From Lithobates sylvaticus (taxonomy: Eukaryota > Chordata > Amphibia > Anura > Ranidae), in contig CM053029.1 of the NCBI GenBank assembly GCA_028564925.1, forward strand, positions 585,365,168 to 585,429,167: DNA of 64,000 bases, written 5' to 3'. The stretch's first letter is position 1. Each line of letters starts with the position of its first letter. Shown here piece after piece: positions 54,977-64,000 of this stretch. Under the pieces are notes generated by a model that did no database searches, had not been told where the DNA came from, and was given only the letters and a program-made list of their open reading frames with translations. The position numbers were made by a program, and so were the translations under genes.

Positions 54977-56329
54977 TTTAACTTTGTATTGACACCCGCA
55001 GTGGTTCGCATATGTCAGTGTGAACCGTGTGTGAGTCGGGAGCGAAGCGGGAACTGGATTTGCACAGGTTCTCGATTTGCACCAGTGTGAACCGAGCCTA
55101 AAGGTTTTACATGAATGAATAAAAGCTGATCATTGTAAGTCCTGTAAGCAGATGCAGTCTACTTCCTCAACTGCAGGAACAAGAGGAACAGGGTATTTAT
55201 GGTTTCCTGGGTTACTAGGGGAAGCTATCCTATTGGATGTTGCCACCCCATGTGACTCTGGCAGCCATTTTTATTCAGGCAGAGCTTATTTAGGGCCCTG
55301 TCTCCCAGGTTTGGTGCACATTTCACAAGTGGGCAGTGTAGGGAAAGGTTCCTGACAAGGAGGGAAAGCGTAGGGCCTGCAACTCCTCTGGACATCTTCC
55401 CGATTGGGAACGAGATGGCCAGGCTACTTACTGCCTTCTTTACCTGCGCTGGCGGTCCAACTGAGCATCGCTCCATTCACATTGCTGAAAACTGAGTTCA
55501 CCTGGTTGGTTGGTTTTCCCTCCGGGTTCTGTTGTGAACTGTTTCTGCATATTTCAATATAAGTTCTTTATTACACCTGTCTGTGTGAATTCTTGCCACC
55601 ACACCACGCTGCACACCACCCACAGCACTGTTAGTGGTAAATTGGTTTGTCTCAACCCCCTAACTGCTACATCTGCAGGACAGCTTGTTAGCTGCTGTGA
55701 TATGACTTCCTGTTAGTTTCACACTCCATGGTCCCACTGTATGTAGGAACATAGCCACCCTCTTTTGTTCGCTAATGAAATTGTGGTGCAAAGTTGGTGA
55801 GCAGAACATGAGCAGAACTTGACCAACATTTACGCCAATCTTTGCTTTCTCTCTTGTTTTCTTTTCTCCTAAATATGTGACCTGGATAAAACCAATAGTT
55901 TGGGCCTTGTAAATCCTATTACCTTTATGGATATTTCCCTTATCAATTTAATTATACTGTCTTGGCCGTGAGCCCCATGGAAATCGATGAGTTTCTGAGG
56001 CACGCGGAGCTTAATCACAATTAGCCCTCCTAGGTTTCAGTCAGTTGACTGTCAACTCTGTAATTGGAGTTTGTGCTGCCCAAGGCACACCATTATCTTT
56101 TTTTTTGTTTTTAAAAGGCATAATCCTTTTTGCCATTGCCCAAATAATATGGATAGTACCAAAAAGAGCATAAACGTGCATAGGCTCTAAAGTAGGCATC
56201 AGTGTGTTACTAGGCTGAACCATATAGGTAGCCAAATGGGCCACCTGCAATTGGTTTGTGATGTTTCTATGACAGCTGAATGTATTCTGAGCCAGTTGTA
56301 GCCAAGTCACATACCATTTGTCTGCTATG
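54977..56329. other. No gene recognised
   Basis: It begins with a short GGTGTGAA-type repeat piece (about 55000-55095: CAGTGTGAACCGTGTG, CACCAGTGTGAACCGAGCC). The rest is unclassified; small open frames lack recognisable domains. Confidence 0.4.
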
Positions 56330-57776
56330 GAATAATATTGCTTGTGATAGCATGGGCTGTGACAGGTCCTCTTTACAGAGAGATTGGGGATCTTTTAGAC
56401 CCTATATCTCTTCTTTGTTCTCCAAAGCATCTGACTAACCCTGTAGCATGGCTCTCCAGTTCTGGGAGGGCATCCATGGACGTCCTCCCATGTGCGTGGC
56501 TCCCGCTCACCTCCTGGGGTGCGCATCGGGTGCGTTCTGTGACCGCTGTGCCCTTTGGACACAGCTGATCACAGATCGTGGTAAAGGGCCAATCAAATCG
56601 GCCCTTTACCATGTGATCGGCTGGGTCCAATCACAGCTGGTCACATGTAATCAAACTTGCCGGTTATCGGAATTCCTTTCCTAATCAATGCCCATCAGTG
56701 CAGCTTATCAGTGCCACCCCATCAGTGCACATCAGTGCCGCCTCATCTGTGTCTCCTAATCAATGCTTATCAGTGCAGCTTATCAGTGTCTATCAGTGCT
56801 GCCCCATCAGTGTCACCTCATCAGTGCCTCCTAATTAGTGCCCATCAGTGCAGCTTATCAGTGCCCATCAGTATCACCTCATCAGTGCCTCCTAATTAGT
56901 GCCCATCAGTGCAGCTTATCAGTGCCCATCAGTGCCGCCTCATCTGTGTCTCATAATCAATGCCCATTAGTTCAGTTTATCAGTGCCAATCAGTGCTGCC
57001 CCATCAGTGCCTCCTAATCAGTGCAGCTTATTAGTGCCCATCAGTGCCGCCCCATCAGTGCCGCCCCATCAGTGTCGCCTCATCAGTGCACATTAGTGCA
57101 GTCTCATCAGTGCCTTCTAATCAAAGCCCATCAGTGCAGCTCCCTTTCTTTCCTAATCAATACCCATCAGTGCAACTTATCAGTGCCGCCCCATCAGTGC
57201 ACATCAGTGCCTGGCTCATCTGTGCCTCCTAATCAATGCCCATCAGGGCAGTTTATCAGTGCCCATCAGTGCCACCCCATCAGTGCCTCCTAATTAGTTC
57301 CCATCAGTGCAGCTTATCAGTGCCGCCTCATCTGTGCCTCCTAATCAGTGCCTCCTAATCAGTGCAACTTATCAGTGCCCATCAGTGCCGCCCCGTGAGT
57401 GCCCATCAGTGCCCATCAGTGTCGCCTGATCAGTGCACATTAGTGCAGCCTCATCAGTGCCTCCTAATCAATGCCCATCAGTGCAAATCAGTGAAGAAAA
57501 AAAAAATACTTATTTGCTAAATTTTATAACGAAAACAAAGAAAATTATTTTTTTCAAAATTTGGGGTATTTTTTTGTTTCTTTAAATAAAAAAATTAAAA
57601 ACCCAGCGGTGATTAAATACCACTAAAAGAAAGCTCTATCTTTCTCCAAAAAATTATAAAAATGTACCGTACAGTACAATGTTTCATGAACGTGCGTTTG
57701 TCATTCAAAATGTGAGAGCGATGAAAGCTGAAAATTGACCTGGGCAGCAAAGGGGTGAACGTGCCCGGTATTGAAG
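56330..57776 (-). mobile_element. TTAA-G element, inverted, with an expanded array
   Basis: Its right side reads (on +) AAATACCACTAAAAGAAAGC, GACCTGGGCAGCAAAGGGG and GTGCCCGGTATTGAAGTGG, the family's start on the minus strand. The centre is a large CATCAGTGC array. The GC-rich left side includes the stem GGTAAAGGGCC/GGCCCTTTACC. The left end was not located precisely. Confidence 0.65.
56690..57490. repeat. Minisatellite of CATCAGTGCC units
   Basis: About 800 bp of irregular units such as CCCATCAGTGC, AGCTTATCAGTGC, CGCCTCATCAGTGC and CTCCTAATCAGTGC. It is the complement of the GGGCACTGATG array in the TTAA-G copy at 1199-4922, here far longer. It explains the repetitive ISAHQC-type frames. 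Confidence 0.93.
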
Positions 57777-57779
57777 TGG

Positions 57780-58118
57780 GTATAGCTGAGATGGGTTTGA
57801 TTAGATGCTTGTACTGTAACTGCTTATAAAGTGTTATCTGAAGTTCAGCTTTAAGTTTGTCAGTCATCTAAATTTGCTAGTTGAGTCCATCTAACACCCA
57901 CCACCCCCCAGACTGACAATGCCGCTGTCCAAAGGTGTTTCTGTTGCGCCTTCATCCAGAGTGGAGACACCCTAAAACAGGAGGTGTGTTGTTGGTCAGA
58001 TCACCAGGTAAAAATAAAAGGAAAAAGCCTAAAAAAATAAAAACTAATGCAGCCATCACATCTAATGATTGGTAAGCTGCAATATTTAAACATTTTTGTT
58101 GTTAGGTTTAATACCACT
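57780..58118 (-). mobile_element. TTAA-F repeat, inverted
   Basis: It shares the CACATCTAATGATTGGTAA, AGGAAAAAGCCTAAA, ATCACCAGGT and GACTGACAATG tracts with the copy at 52895. It ends GTTAGGTTTAATACCACTTTAA, where the next TTAA-A element begins. The far end is unclear. Confidence 0.65.
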
Positions 58119-58122
58119 TTAA

Positions 58123-59089
58123 CCGCTTCCCGACCGGCTCATGTACATATACGTGAGCAGAATGGCACGGGCAGGCAAAATCCCGTACCTGTACGGGATC
58201 CTTTAAATGCCTGCCCGTGGGTCCCGGTCGGGAGCTCCGTGACCCCGGCCGCGGGACCAGCGGACCCGATCGCCGCTGGTGTCCTGCGATCGGGTCACGG
58301 AGCTGAAGAACGGGGAGAGGTATGTGTAAACAAACCTCTCCCCACGCTTCCTACTCTGCCTGTCATTGATTGGCTGTTCCCTGTCATCGGGAAAGCCGAT
58401 CAATGACGTCAGACGTCAGCCCCCCCCCCTAATGTAAAAAAACACACACACGTCACAGCCCATAACCCCTCCCCTCCCCCTAGTGGTTAACCCCTTCACT
58501 ACAACTGTCATTTATACAGGAATCAATGCATTTAAATAGCATTGATTTCTGTATAAATGACAATGGTCCCAAAAATGTGTCAAAAATGTCCGATGTGTCC
58601 GCCATAATGTCACAGTCACAATAAAAATCGCTGATCGCCGCCATTACTAGTAAAAAAAAAAAATATTAATAAAAATGCTATAAAACTATCCCCTATTTTG
58701 TAAACGCTATAACTTTTGCGCAAACCAATCAATAATCGCTAATTGCGATTTTTTTTTACCAAAAATATGTAGAAGAATACGTATCGGCCTAAACTGAGGA
58801 AAAAAAATGTTTTTTTATATATTTTTTTGGGGATATTTATTATAGCAAAAAGCAAAAAATATTTTTTTCAAAATTGTCGCTCTATTTTTGTTTGTAGCGC
58901 AAAAAATAAAAACCGCAGGGGCGATCAAATACCACCTAAAGAAAGCTCTATTTGTGGGAAAAAAAGGACGCCAATTTTGTTTTGGAGCCACGTCGCACGA
59001 ACGCGCAATTGTCAGTTAAAGCAACGCAGTGCCGAATCGCAAAAAGGGGCCTGGTCCTTTGGCTGCCAATTGGTCCGGGGCTGAAGTGG
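58123..59089 (-). mobile_element. TTAA-A element, near complete
   Basis: TTAA lies at 58119-58122 and 59090-59093. It starts CCGCTTCCCGACCGGC and ends CCGGGGCTGAAGTGG. It used the terminal TTAA of the TTAA-F copy as its target. About 967 bp and very similar to the copy at 50559. Confidence 0.93.
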
Positions 59090-59093
59090 TTAA

Positions 59094-59509
59094 AGTAACG
59101 TAGACATATTTAAAATTGACAGTTCTAGTTTTCAAACCGCACAAAAATAATACTTGCCTCTTTCACTCAAAACTGAATTCTAAATGTAGTTTTACCTTTT
59201 TCCCAGGAAAATAAGACCTGTTGGGACTGGTGAATATTGGCATTTGTTACTTTTGGCATCAGTGTGTGAAGCTATTTGCCAGATGTGGAATGCAGCAATT
59301 GAACTTGATCTCATGTAACGCGAAGGTTCAAGCTGACCTCACATTGGTCTCAGATGTCTACTCTTCACACTCATACAAAAAGGGACTCTTGTTGATGATG
59401 AATAGCACTGGTAAGGAAAGGATTCATTTGCTTTAATTTCAGGTTTGGTTTTGTTCAGTGCCGGGACAAGGTCATCTAGCACCCCAGGGCGAAGATGGCG
59501 AAAAGTGCA
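59094..59509. other. No gene recognised
   Basis: Ordinary sequence ending in a C run (about 59511-59523) that leads into the minisatellite. The 71-codon frame here shows no domain. Confidence 0.4.
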
Positions 59510-59523
59510 ACCCCCCCCCCCCC

Positions 59524-61115
59524 TGCCAGACAGAGTCCTCAGTAGAGCTCCCCTTCACATCAGGTATCCCCAATTGAGTCATCCTTTACATCAGGTGTCC
59601 CTAGTAGAGTCTCCCTTTAGATCAGGTGTCCCCAACAGAGCCCCCCATTACATTAGGTGTTGCCAGTAGGGCCCCCTTTACATCAGGTATCCCCAATAGA
59701 GTCCCCCTTTAGATCGGGTATCCCCAATAGAGTCCCCATTTACATCAGGTATCCCCAATATAGTCCCCATTTAAATCAGGTATCCCCAATAGAGTCCCCA
59801 TTTACATCAGGTGTCCCCAACAGAGCCCCCCATTACATTAGGTGTTGCCAGTAGAGCCCCATTTACATCAGGTATCCTCAATAGAGTCCCCCTTTACATC
59901 AGGTATCCCCAATAGAGTCCCCCTTTACATCAGGTATCCCCAATAGAGTCCCCATTTACATCAGGTATCCCCAATAGAGTCCCCATTTACATCAGGTGTC
60001 CCTAGTATAGTCTCCCTTTACATCAGGTGTCCCCAACAGAGCCCCCCATTACATTAGGTGTTGCCAGTAGAGCCCCATTTGCATCAGGTATCCCCAATAG
60101 AGTCCCCCTTTACATTAGGTGTTGCCAGTAGAGCCCCCTTTACATCAGGTGTCCCCAGTAGAGTCCCCCTTTACATCAGGTGTCCCCAGTAGAGTCCCCC
60201 TTTACATCAGGTGTCCCCAGTAGAGTCCCCCTTTACATCAGGTGTCCCCAGTAGAGTCCCCCTTTACATCAGGTGTCCCCAGTAGAGTCCCCCTTTACAT
60301 CAGGTGTCCCCGGTAAAGCCCCCCTTTACATTAGATGCTGCCAGTAGTGTCCCCTTTACATCGGGTGTCCCCAGTAGAGTCCCCCTTTACATCAGGTGTC
60401 CCCAGTAGAGTCCCCCTTTACATCAGGTGTCCCCAGTAGAGTCCCCCTTTACATCAGGTGTCCCCGGTAAAGCCCCCCTTTACATTAGATGCCAGTAGCG
60501 TCCCCTTTACATCGGGTGTCCCCAGTAGAGTCCCCCTTTACATCAGGTGTCCCCAGTAGAGTCCCCCTTTACATCAGGTGTCTCCAGTAGAGTCCCCCTT
60601 TACATCAGGTGTCTCCAGTAGAGTCCCCCTTTACATCAGGTGTCCCCAGTAGAGTCCCCCTTTACATCAGGTGTCCCCGGTAAAGCCCCCCTTTACATTA
60701 GATGCTGCCAGTAGCGTCCCCTTTACATCGGGTGTCCCCAATAGAGTCCCCCTTTACATCAGGTGTCCCCAATAGAGCCCCCTTTACATTAGGTGTTGCC
60801 AAAAGAGTCCCCCTTTACATCATGTGTCCCCAGTAGAGTCCCCCTTTTAATCAGGTGTCCCCAATAGCGCCCCTTCACATCAGGTTTCCCTAATAGCATT
60901 CCCCTTCACATCAGGTGTCCCCAATAGCATTCCCCTTCACATCAGGTGTCCCCAATAGCATCTCCCTTTACATCAGGTGTCCCAGTAGAGTCCCCTTTTA
61001 TATCACGTATTCCCAATAGCGTCCCCCTTTAAACCAGATGTCCCCAGTAGAGTCCCCCTTTACATCAGGTGTCCCCAGTAGACCCCACCTTTACATAAGA
61101 TGTCCCCAGTAAAGT
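59524..61115. repeat. Minisatellite of 31 bp units, about 50 copies
   Basis: The unit is CCCCCTTTACATCAGGTGTC followed by CCCAGTAGAGT. Successive CATCAGG starts at 60143 and 60174 give the 31 bp period. Units are nearly identical from about 60130 to 60700 and more diverged at both ends. A longer-range repeat is visible: blocks with GGTAAAGCCCCCC, TTAGATGC and GTCCCCTTTACATCGGG recur near 60310, 60470 and 60680. Confidence 0.97.
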
Positions 61116-61600
61116 CACATGACGGGGAAGAGAGGAAGAAGGACGCTGAGGCTGAGGATAGTTCTGTTTCAGGGTCAGCTCTTTTCCACCCCATGCAGGC
61201 TGGAGGGAGGAGAAAGCCGAATCCTCCCTCCAGCAGCAGCTATCGCACCTAAGGGATGTTTTATACAGCTGAGCTGCAACTTTACCGGCCCCCCGGTTGC
61301 CCACTCAAATGCTAACAACACAGCTGGACAGGGCTATACTATTGTGGTGTGTTTTTTTTTTTTTTTTACTATCCTCCTTGCAAGAACAGCTAGTAATATT
61401 GGGTCCTTTGTTCTCTCTAGCCCTATGTGAGGCTTTACCCTCGCTGATACCACCAGAAACCCTTGTGTGGGAACTCCCAGAAGCATACAGAGATTACATA
61501 CACTGCACTTTAAAAAGATAAAATGGACTGTATTGGCCATATTTAAATCTAACCCAGCAGATTGATACAATGCACCCAACATAGGTACCGCTAAAGTCAA
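61116..61600. other. No gene recognised
   Basis: Includes a T run (about 61351-61368) and otherwise unclassified sequence. No recognisable protein. Confidence 0.4.
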
Positions 61601-61608
61601 ACCCAGCC

Positions 61609-62546
61609 AGGGGCGTACCTATAGGGGTCGCAGGGGACGTCATTGCGACCGGACCCTATGGTTGCCTGCATAGAAGGGTGAAGGGGGCAGCGGCATGTAG
61701 AGGAACCGATCCCTCTATGCAGCCACTGAATGTCTGCGGGGGGAGAGGAGAAGAAGCGGGCATTCAGCGGCTGCAGAAGGGAAATGGAGGACATCAGTTC
61801 CTCCACATGTCACTTCTGCCACCTCCCTATCGCTGATCAACTGCCCCGGGATCCTGCTGTATGCTCTCTCCTGAACCCCCACCGCTCCATGCAGCGATGC
61901 CGAGTTTCCCTCTGCCGCCAGCTGCTGCGGGGGATCTGTCAGGGTAGAGAACGGGGAAGGAGCCAGTAAACGTGTCATTTACTGACCCCTTCCTTGTCTT
62001 AATGAATAAAGTCAGTGATCCCACCAATCACTGGCTCTGTTTTTTATTTATTTATTCATAGCTGGGGCATAGTAAACTGTGTTTACTATGCCTCATTTTA
62101 TGAAAGAACGGGAAGCTCTGTACAGCTCTCATGAATCTCAGTCCCTTTCTCTGTCTCAAAAGTTTGACATCAGGGGGTCTGTTTAGACCCCTAATATTTC
62201 ACCAAAGCCCCCGAATGGGGGGTCCCAAAAAATATGTAAAAAAATAAAAATAAAAAATTGAAAATAAAAATAGAAATAAATAAAAAAATAATAAAAAAAT
62301 AAAACAAAAAAAAAATAACAAGAGTGGCAGAACTGCCAGGGTCACAAAGGTCGCACTTACGAATTGGCTCTGGCGTTCCGCCACCTGTGGGGAGACCCCA
62401 AGAGCGTGGTGGACCGTAATAAAGGATCCTACGATGGGAGTAAAGGGCCCGGGATCAGTGGTCCAGACTAGGGGGCTCTTGGGGGGCCAGGGGGGGTCTT
62501 CATGGTTTCTAGCACCAGGGTCTTGAAGGTTCTAGTTACACCTCTG
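61609..62546. mobile_element. hAT element (CAGGGGCGTACC ends), non-autonomous
   Basis: The left end CAGGGGCGTACCTATAG and right end CTAGTTACACCTCTG are imperfect inverted repeats. Flanks AACCCAGC and AATCCAGC match at 7 of 8 bases. It is about 938 bp, with an A-rich AAAATAAA tract near 62226-62320 and no transposase remains. The ends resemble a widespread hAT group. Confidence 0.82.
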
Positions 62547-62554
62547 AATCCAGC

Positions 62555-62883
62555 GTCCATTGCAGTACTAGGAGCATAAACAATAGCTCTCCCAATGAGA
62601 GGTTACACTTCAAGTAACTAAAAATGAATTATAAAGAGATGTGACAGGCTAAGTCACTTGAGGGCTGTCAGAGAAATGGGCTAAGCTTATGCCTTGAAGT
62701 TTGAACACAATAACAGCAACCTATTTTTGCCATCAGGAAACGTAATTATTTGGACAGTATTTATGGTGAGCATCTGCCAGCAATGTCGGGGCCCTTTAAA
62801 AGTTGGTGCGCAGAAAGGTGAATATGTCTCAAGGGGGGTGGCATTTAACAGCAGTCTTGTGTAAACTTAACCTCAGTAGGTAC
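62555..62883. other. No gene recognised
   Basis: Ordinary sequence between the hAT and the Tc1-derived hairpin. Nothing to annotate. Confidence 0.4.
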
Positions 62884-63705
62884 GCTATATTAACAAAAAG
62901 TATTAGGATGCCTGCCTTTACACGCACATGAACTCTAATGGCATCTCAGACTTAGTTTGTAGGGTTCAATATTGAGTTGGCCCACCCTTTGCAGCCATAA
63001 CAGCTTCAACTGTTCTGGGAAGGCTGTCCACAAGGTTTAGTAGTGTATCTATGGGAATTTTTGACCATTCTTCTAGAAGAGCATTTGTGAGTTCAGGCAC
63101 TGATGTGGACGAAAAGGCCTGGCTCGCAGTCTCCGCTTTAATTCATCCCAAAGGTGTTCTATCAGGTTGAGGTCAGGACTCTGTGCAGGCCAGTCAAGTT
63201 CCTTCACCCCAAACTCGCTCATCCATGCCTTTATGGAACTTGCTTTGTGCACTGGTCCAAATCATTTGGTGGAGGGGGTATAATGGTGTGTGGTTGTTTT
63301 TTTAGGGGTTGGGCTTGGCCCCTTAGTTCTAATGAAAAAAAAACCCTTAAGGTGTCAACATACCAAGATATTTTGGACAATTTCATGCTCCCAACTTTGT
63401 GGGAACAGTTTGGGGATGGCCCTTTCCTGTTTCAACATGACTGCGCACCAGTGCACAAAGCAAGGTCCATAAAGACATGGATGAGCGAGTTTGGGGTGGA
63501 GGAACTTGACTGGCCTGCACAGAGTCCTGACCGTAACTGGATAGAACAACTTGGGGAGGAATTAAAGCGGAGACTGCGAGCCAGGCCTTTTCGTCCACAT
63601 CAGTGCCTGAACTCACAAATGCTCTTCTAGAAGAATGGTCAAACATTCCCATAGATATACTCCTAAACCTTGTGGACAACCTTCCCAGAATAGTTGAAGC
63701 TTGTT
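62884..63705. mobile_element. Inverted-duplicated Tc1 remnant
   Basis: From 62884 (CTATATTAACAAAAAGTATT) to about 63254 the sequence is the minus-strand 3' part of a Tc1 transposase and its terminus. At GTGCACTGGT it switches to plus-strand transposase sequence, which runs to about 63705. The arms about 63003-63254 and 63447-63702 are inverted copies around a 192 bp loop. A normal Tc1 has short terminal inverted repeats, not duplicated coding sequence. Confidence 0.88.
63255..63705 (+). pseudogene. Tc1 transposase 3' half (plus-strand arm)
   Basis: It reads FGGGGIMVCGCFFRGWAWPL, STYQDILDNFMLPTLWEQFG, FLFQHDCAPVHKARSIKTWM (second acid) and [20 protein letters not shown], then [15 protein letters not shown] (third acid region). 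The N-terminal DNA-binding half and first acid are absent, and the frame breaks after [10 protein letters not shown]. Same family as the remnant at 6882-7656. Inactive. Confidence 0.85.
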
Positions 63706-63823
63706 GTAATTATGACAAAGAAATAACCATATCTCATAAGTTTAAGATGGGGATATATGGTTGCAAAGTCAGTTAGGCCTCAAAACAGCGGTGAAGCCCA
63801 GGGTGGTCACATGAGAATTTTTT
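63706..63823. other. Short unassigned spacer
   Basis: Just over 100 bases separate the Tc1 arm from the TTAA-A at the window edge. Nothing recognisable. Confidence 0.4.
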
Positions 63824-63827
63824 TTAA

Positions 63828-64000
63828 CCACTTAAGCCCCGGACCAATTGGCAGCCAAAGGACCAGGCCCCTTTTTGCGATTCGGCACTGCGTCGCTTTA
63901 ACTGACAATTGCGCGGTCGTGCGACGTGGCTCCAAAACAAAATTGGCGTCCTTTTTTCCCACAAATAGAGCTTTCTTTTGGTGGTATTTGATCGCCCCTG
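63828..64000 (+). mobile_element. TTAA-A element, cut by the window edge
   Basis: TTAA at 63824-63827 is followed by CCACTTAAGCCCCGGACC and CCAATTGGCAGCC, GCGATTCGGCACTGCGTCGC and CACAAATAGAGCTTTC. It continues past the window. Confidence 0.93.

Noticed and set aside
56657-57293. Frames rich in HQC and ISA repeats
   Set aside because: Product of the CATCAGTGCC array inside TTAA-G.
59524-61115. CRISPR-like appearance of regularly spaced repeats
   Set aside because: Units are contiguous with no unique spacers, and the window is vertebrate DNA.

Overview
This window is repeat-dominated vertebrate nuclear DNA. The repeat families match what I remember of ranid frog genomes (bullfrog, Rana and Lithobates relatives): the roughly 1 kb repeat beginning CCACTTCAGCCCCGG, the Harbinger MITEs with ACACACGGTCGGA ends, and the CATAGCTCCCAACTG element. 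This is recognition from memory, not a database search. I could not identify any host gene. One short open exon-like block near 30.3 kb is the only candidate. Every convincing protein-coding region belongs to a transposable element.

I use these working names for short elements flanked by TTAA. TTAA-A is about 1 kb with ends CCACTTCAGCC and GAAGCGG, and is taken as + when the CCACTTCAGCC end comes first. TTAA-B begins CCACTTAAGGACCGAGCC, TTAA-C begins AGCGGAGCTCCG, TTAA-F begins AGCGGTATTAAACCC, and TTAA-G begins CCACCTCAATACCGGGC. All were deduced from junctions where one copy interrupts another known sequence and duplicates only TTAA, which is the target rule of the piggyBac and Kolobok superfamilies.

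Layout. 1-7.7 kb: a five-level nest. TTAA-G holds a hAT MITE and a CATAGCTCCC element, the latter holds TTAA-C, and TTAA-C holds a 1.1 kb near-perfect hairpin. Two further TTAA elements abut, followed by a Tc1 remnant cut by a Harbinger MITE. 8.1-11.2 kb: TTAA-B containing TTAA-A containing a second TTAA-A. 11.2-17.4 kb: decayed repeats, a local tandem duplication, a second hAT MITE and a small hAT. 17.5-28.7 kb: a Tc1/mariner element interrupted by a second Tc1 and, in its transposase frame, by a complete 7.6 kb PIF/Harbinger transposon. 28.7-39.4 kb: decayed sequence, opposed TTAA-A copies, a TA-flanked MITE, CR1/L2-like LINE pieces, hAT elements and three tandem arrays. 39.5-47.2 kb: a full-length L1-type LINE with target-site duplication, carrying one premature stop and one TTAA-A insertion in ORF2. 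47.2-64 kb: more TTAA-A, F and G copies, a Harbinger MITE, a cluster of TCTCGCGAGA palindromes, a 1.6 kb minisatellite of 31 bp units, a hAT element and an inverted-duplicated Tc1.

How the genes work together. The Harbinger element carries three genes: a spliced DDE transposase (minus strand), a spliced Myb/SANT-like protein (plus strand) and a MADF-domain protein (minus strand). Its terminal repeats match several non-autonomous MITEs here, so it is a plausible source of their transposase. The LINE encodes an ORF1 RNA-binding protein and an endonuclease/reverse transcriptase. I saw no tRNA, rRNA or CRISPR, and recognised no gag, pol, env or Polinton protein.
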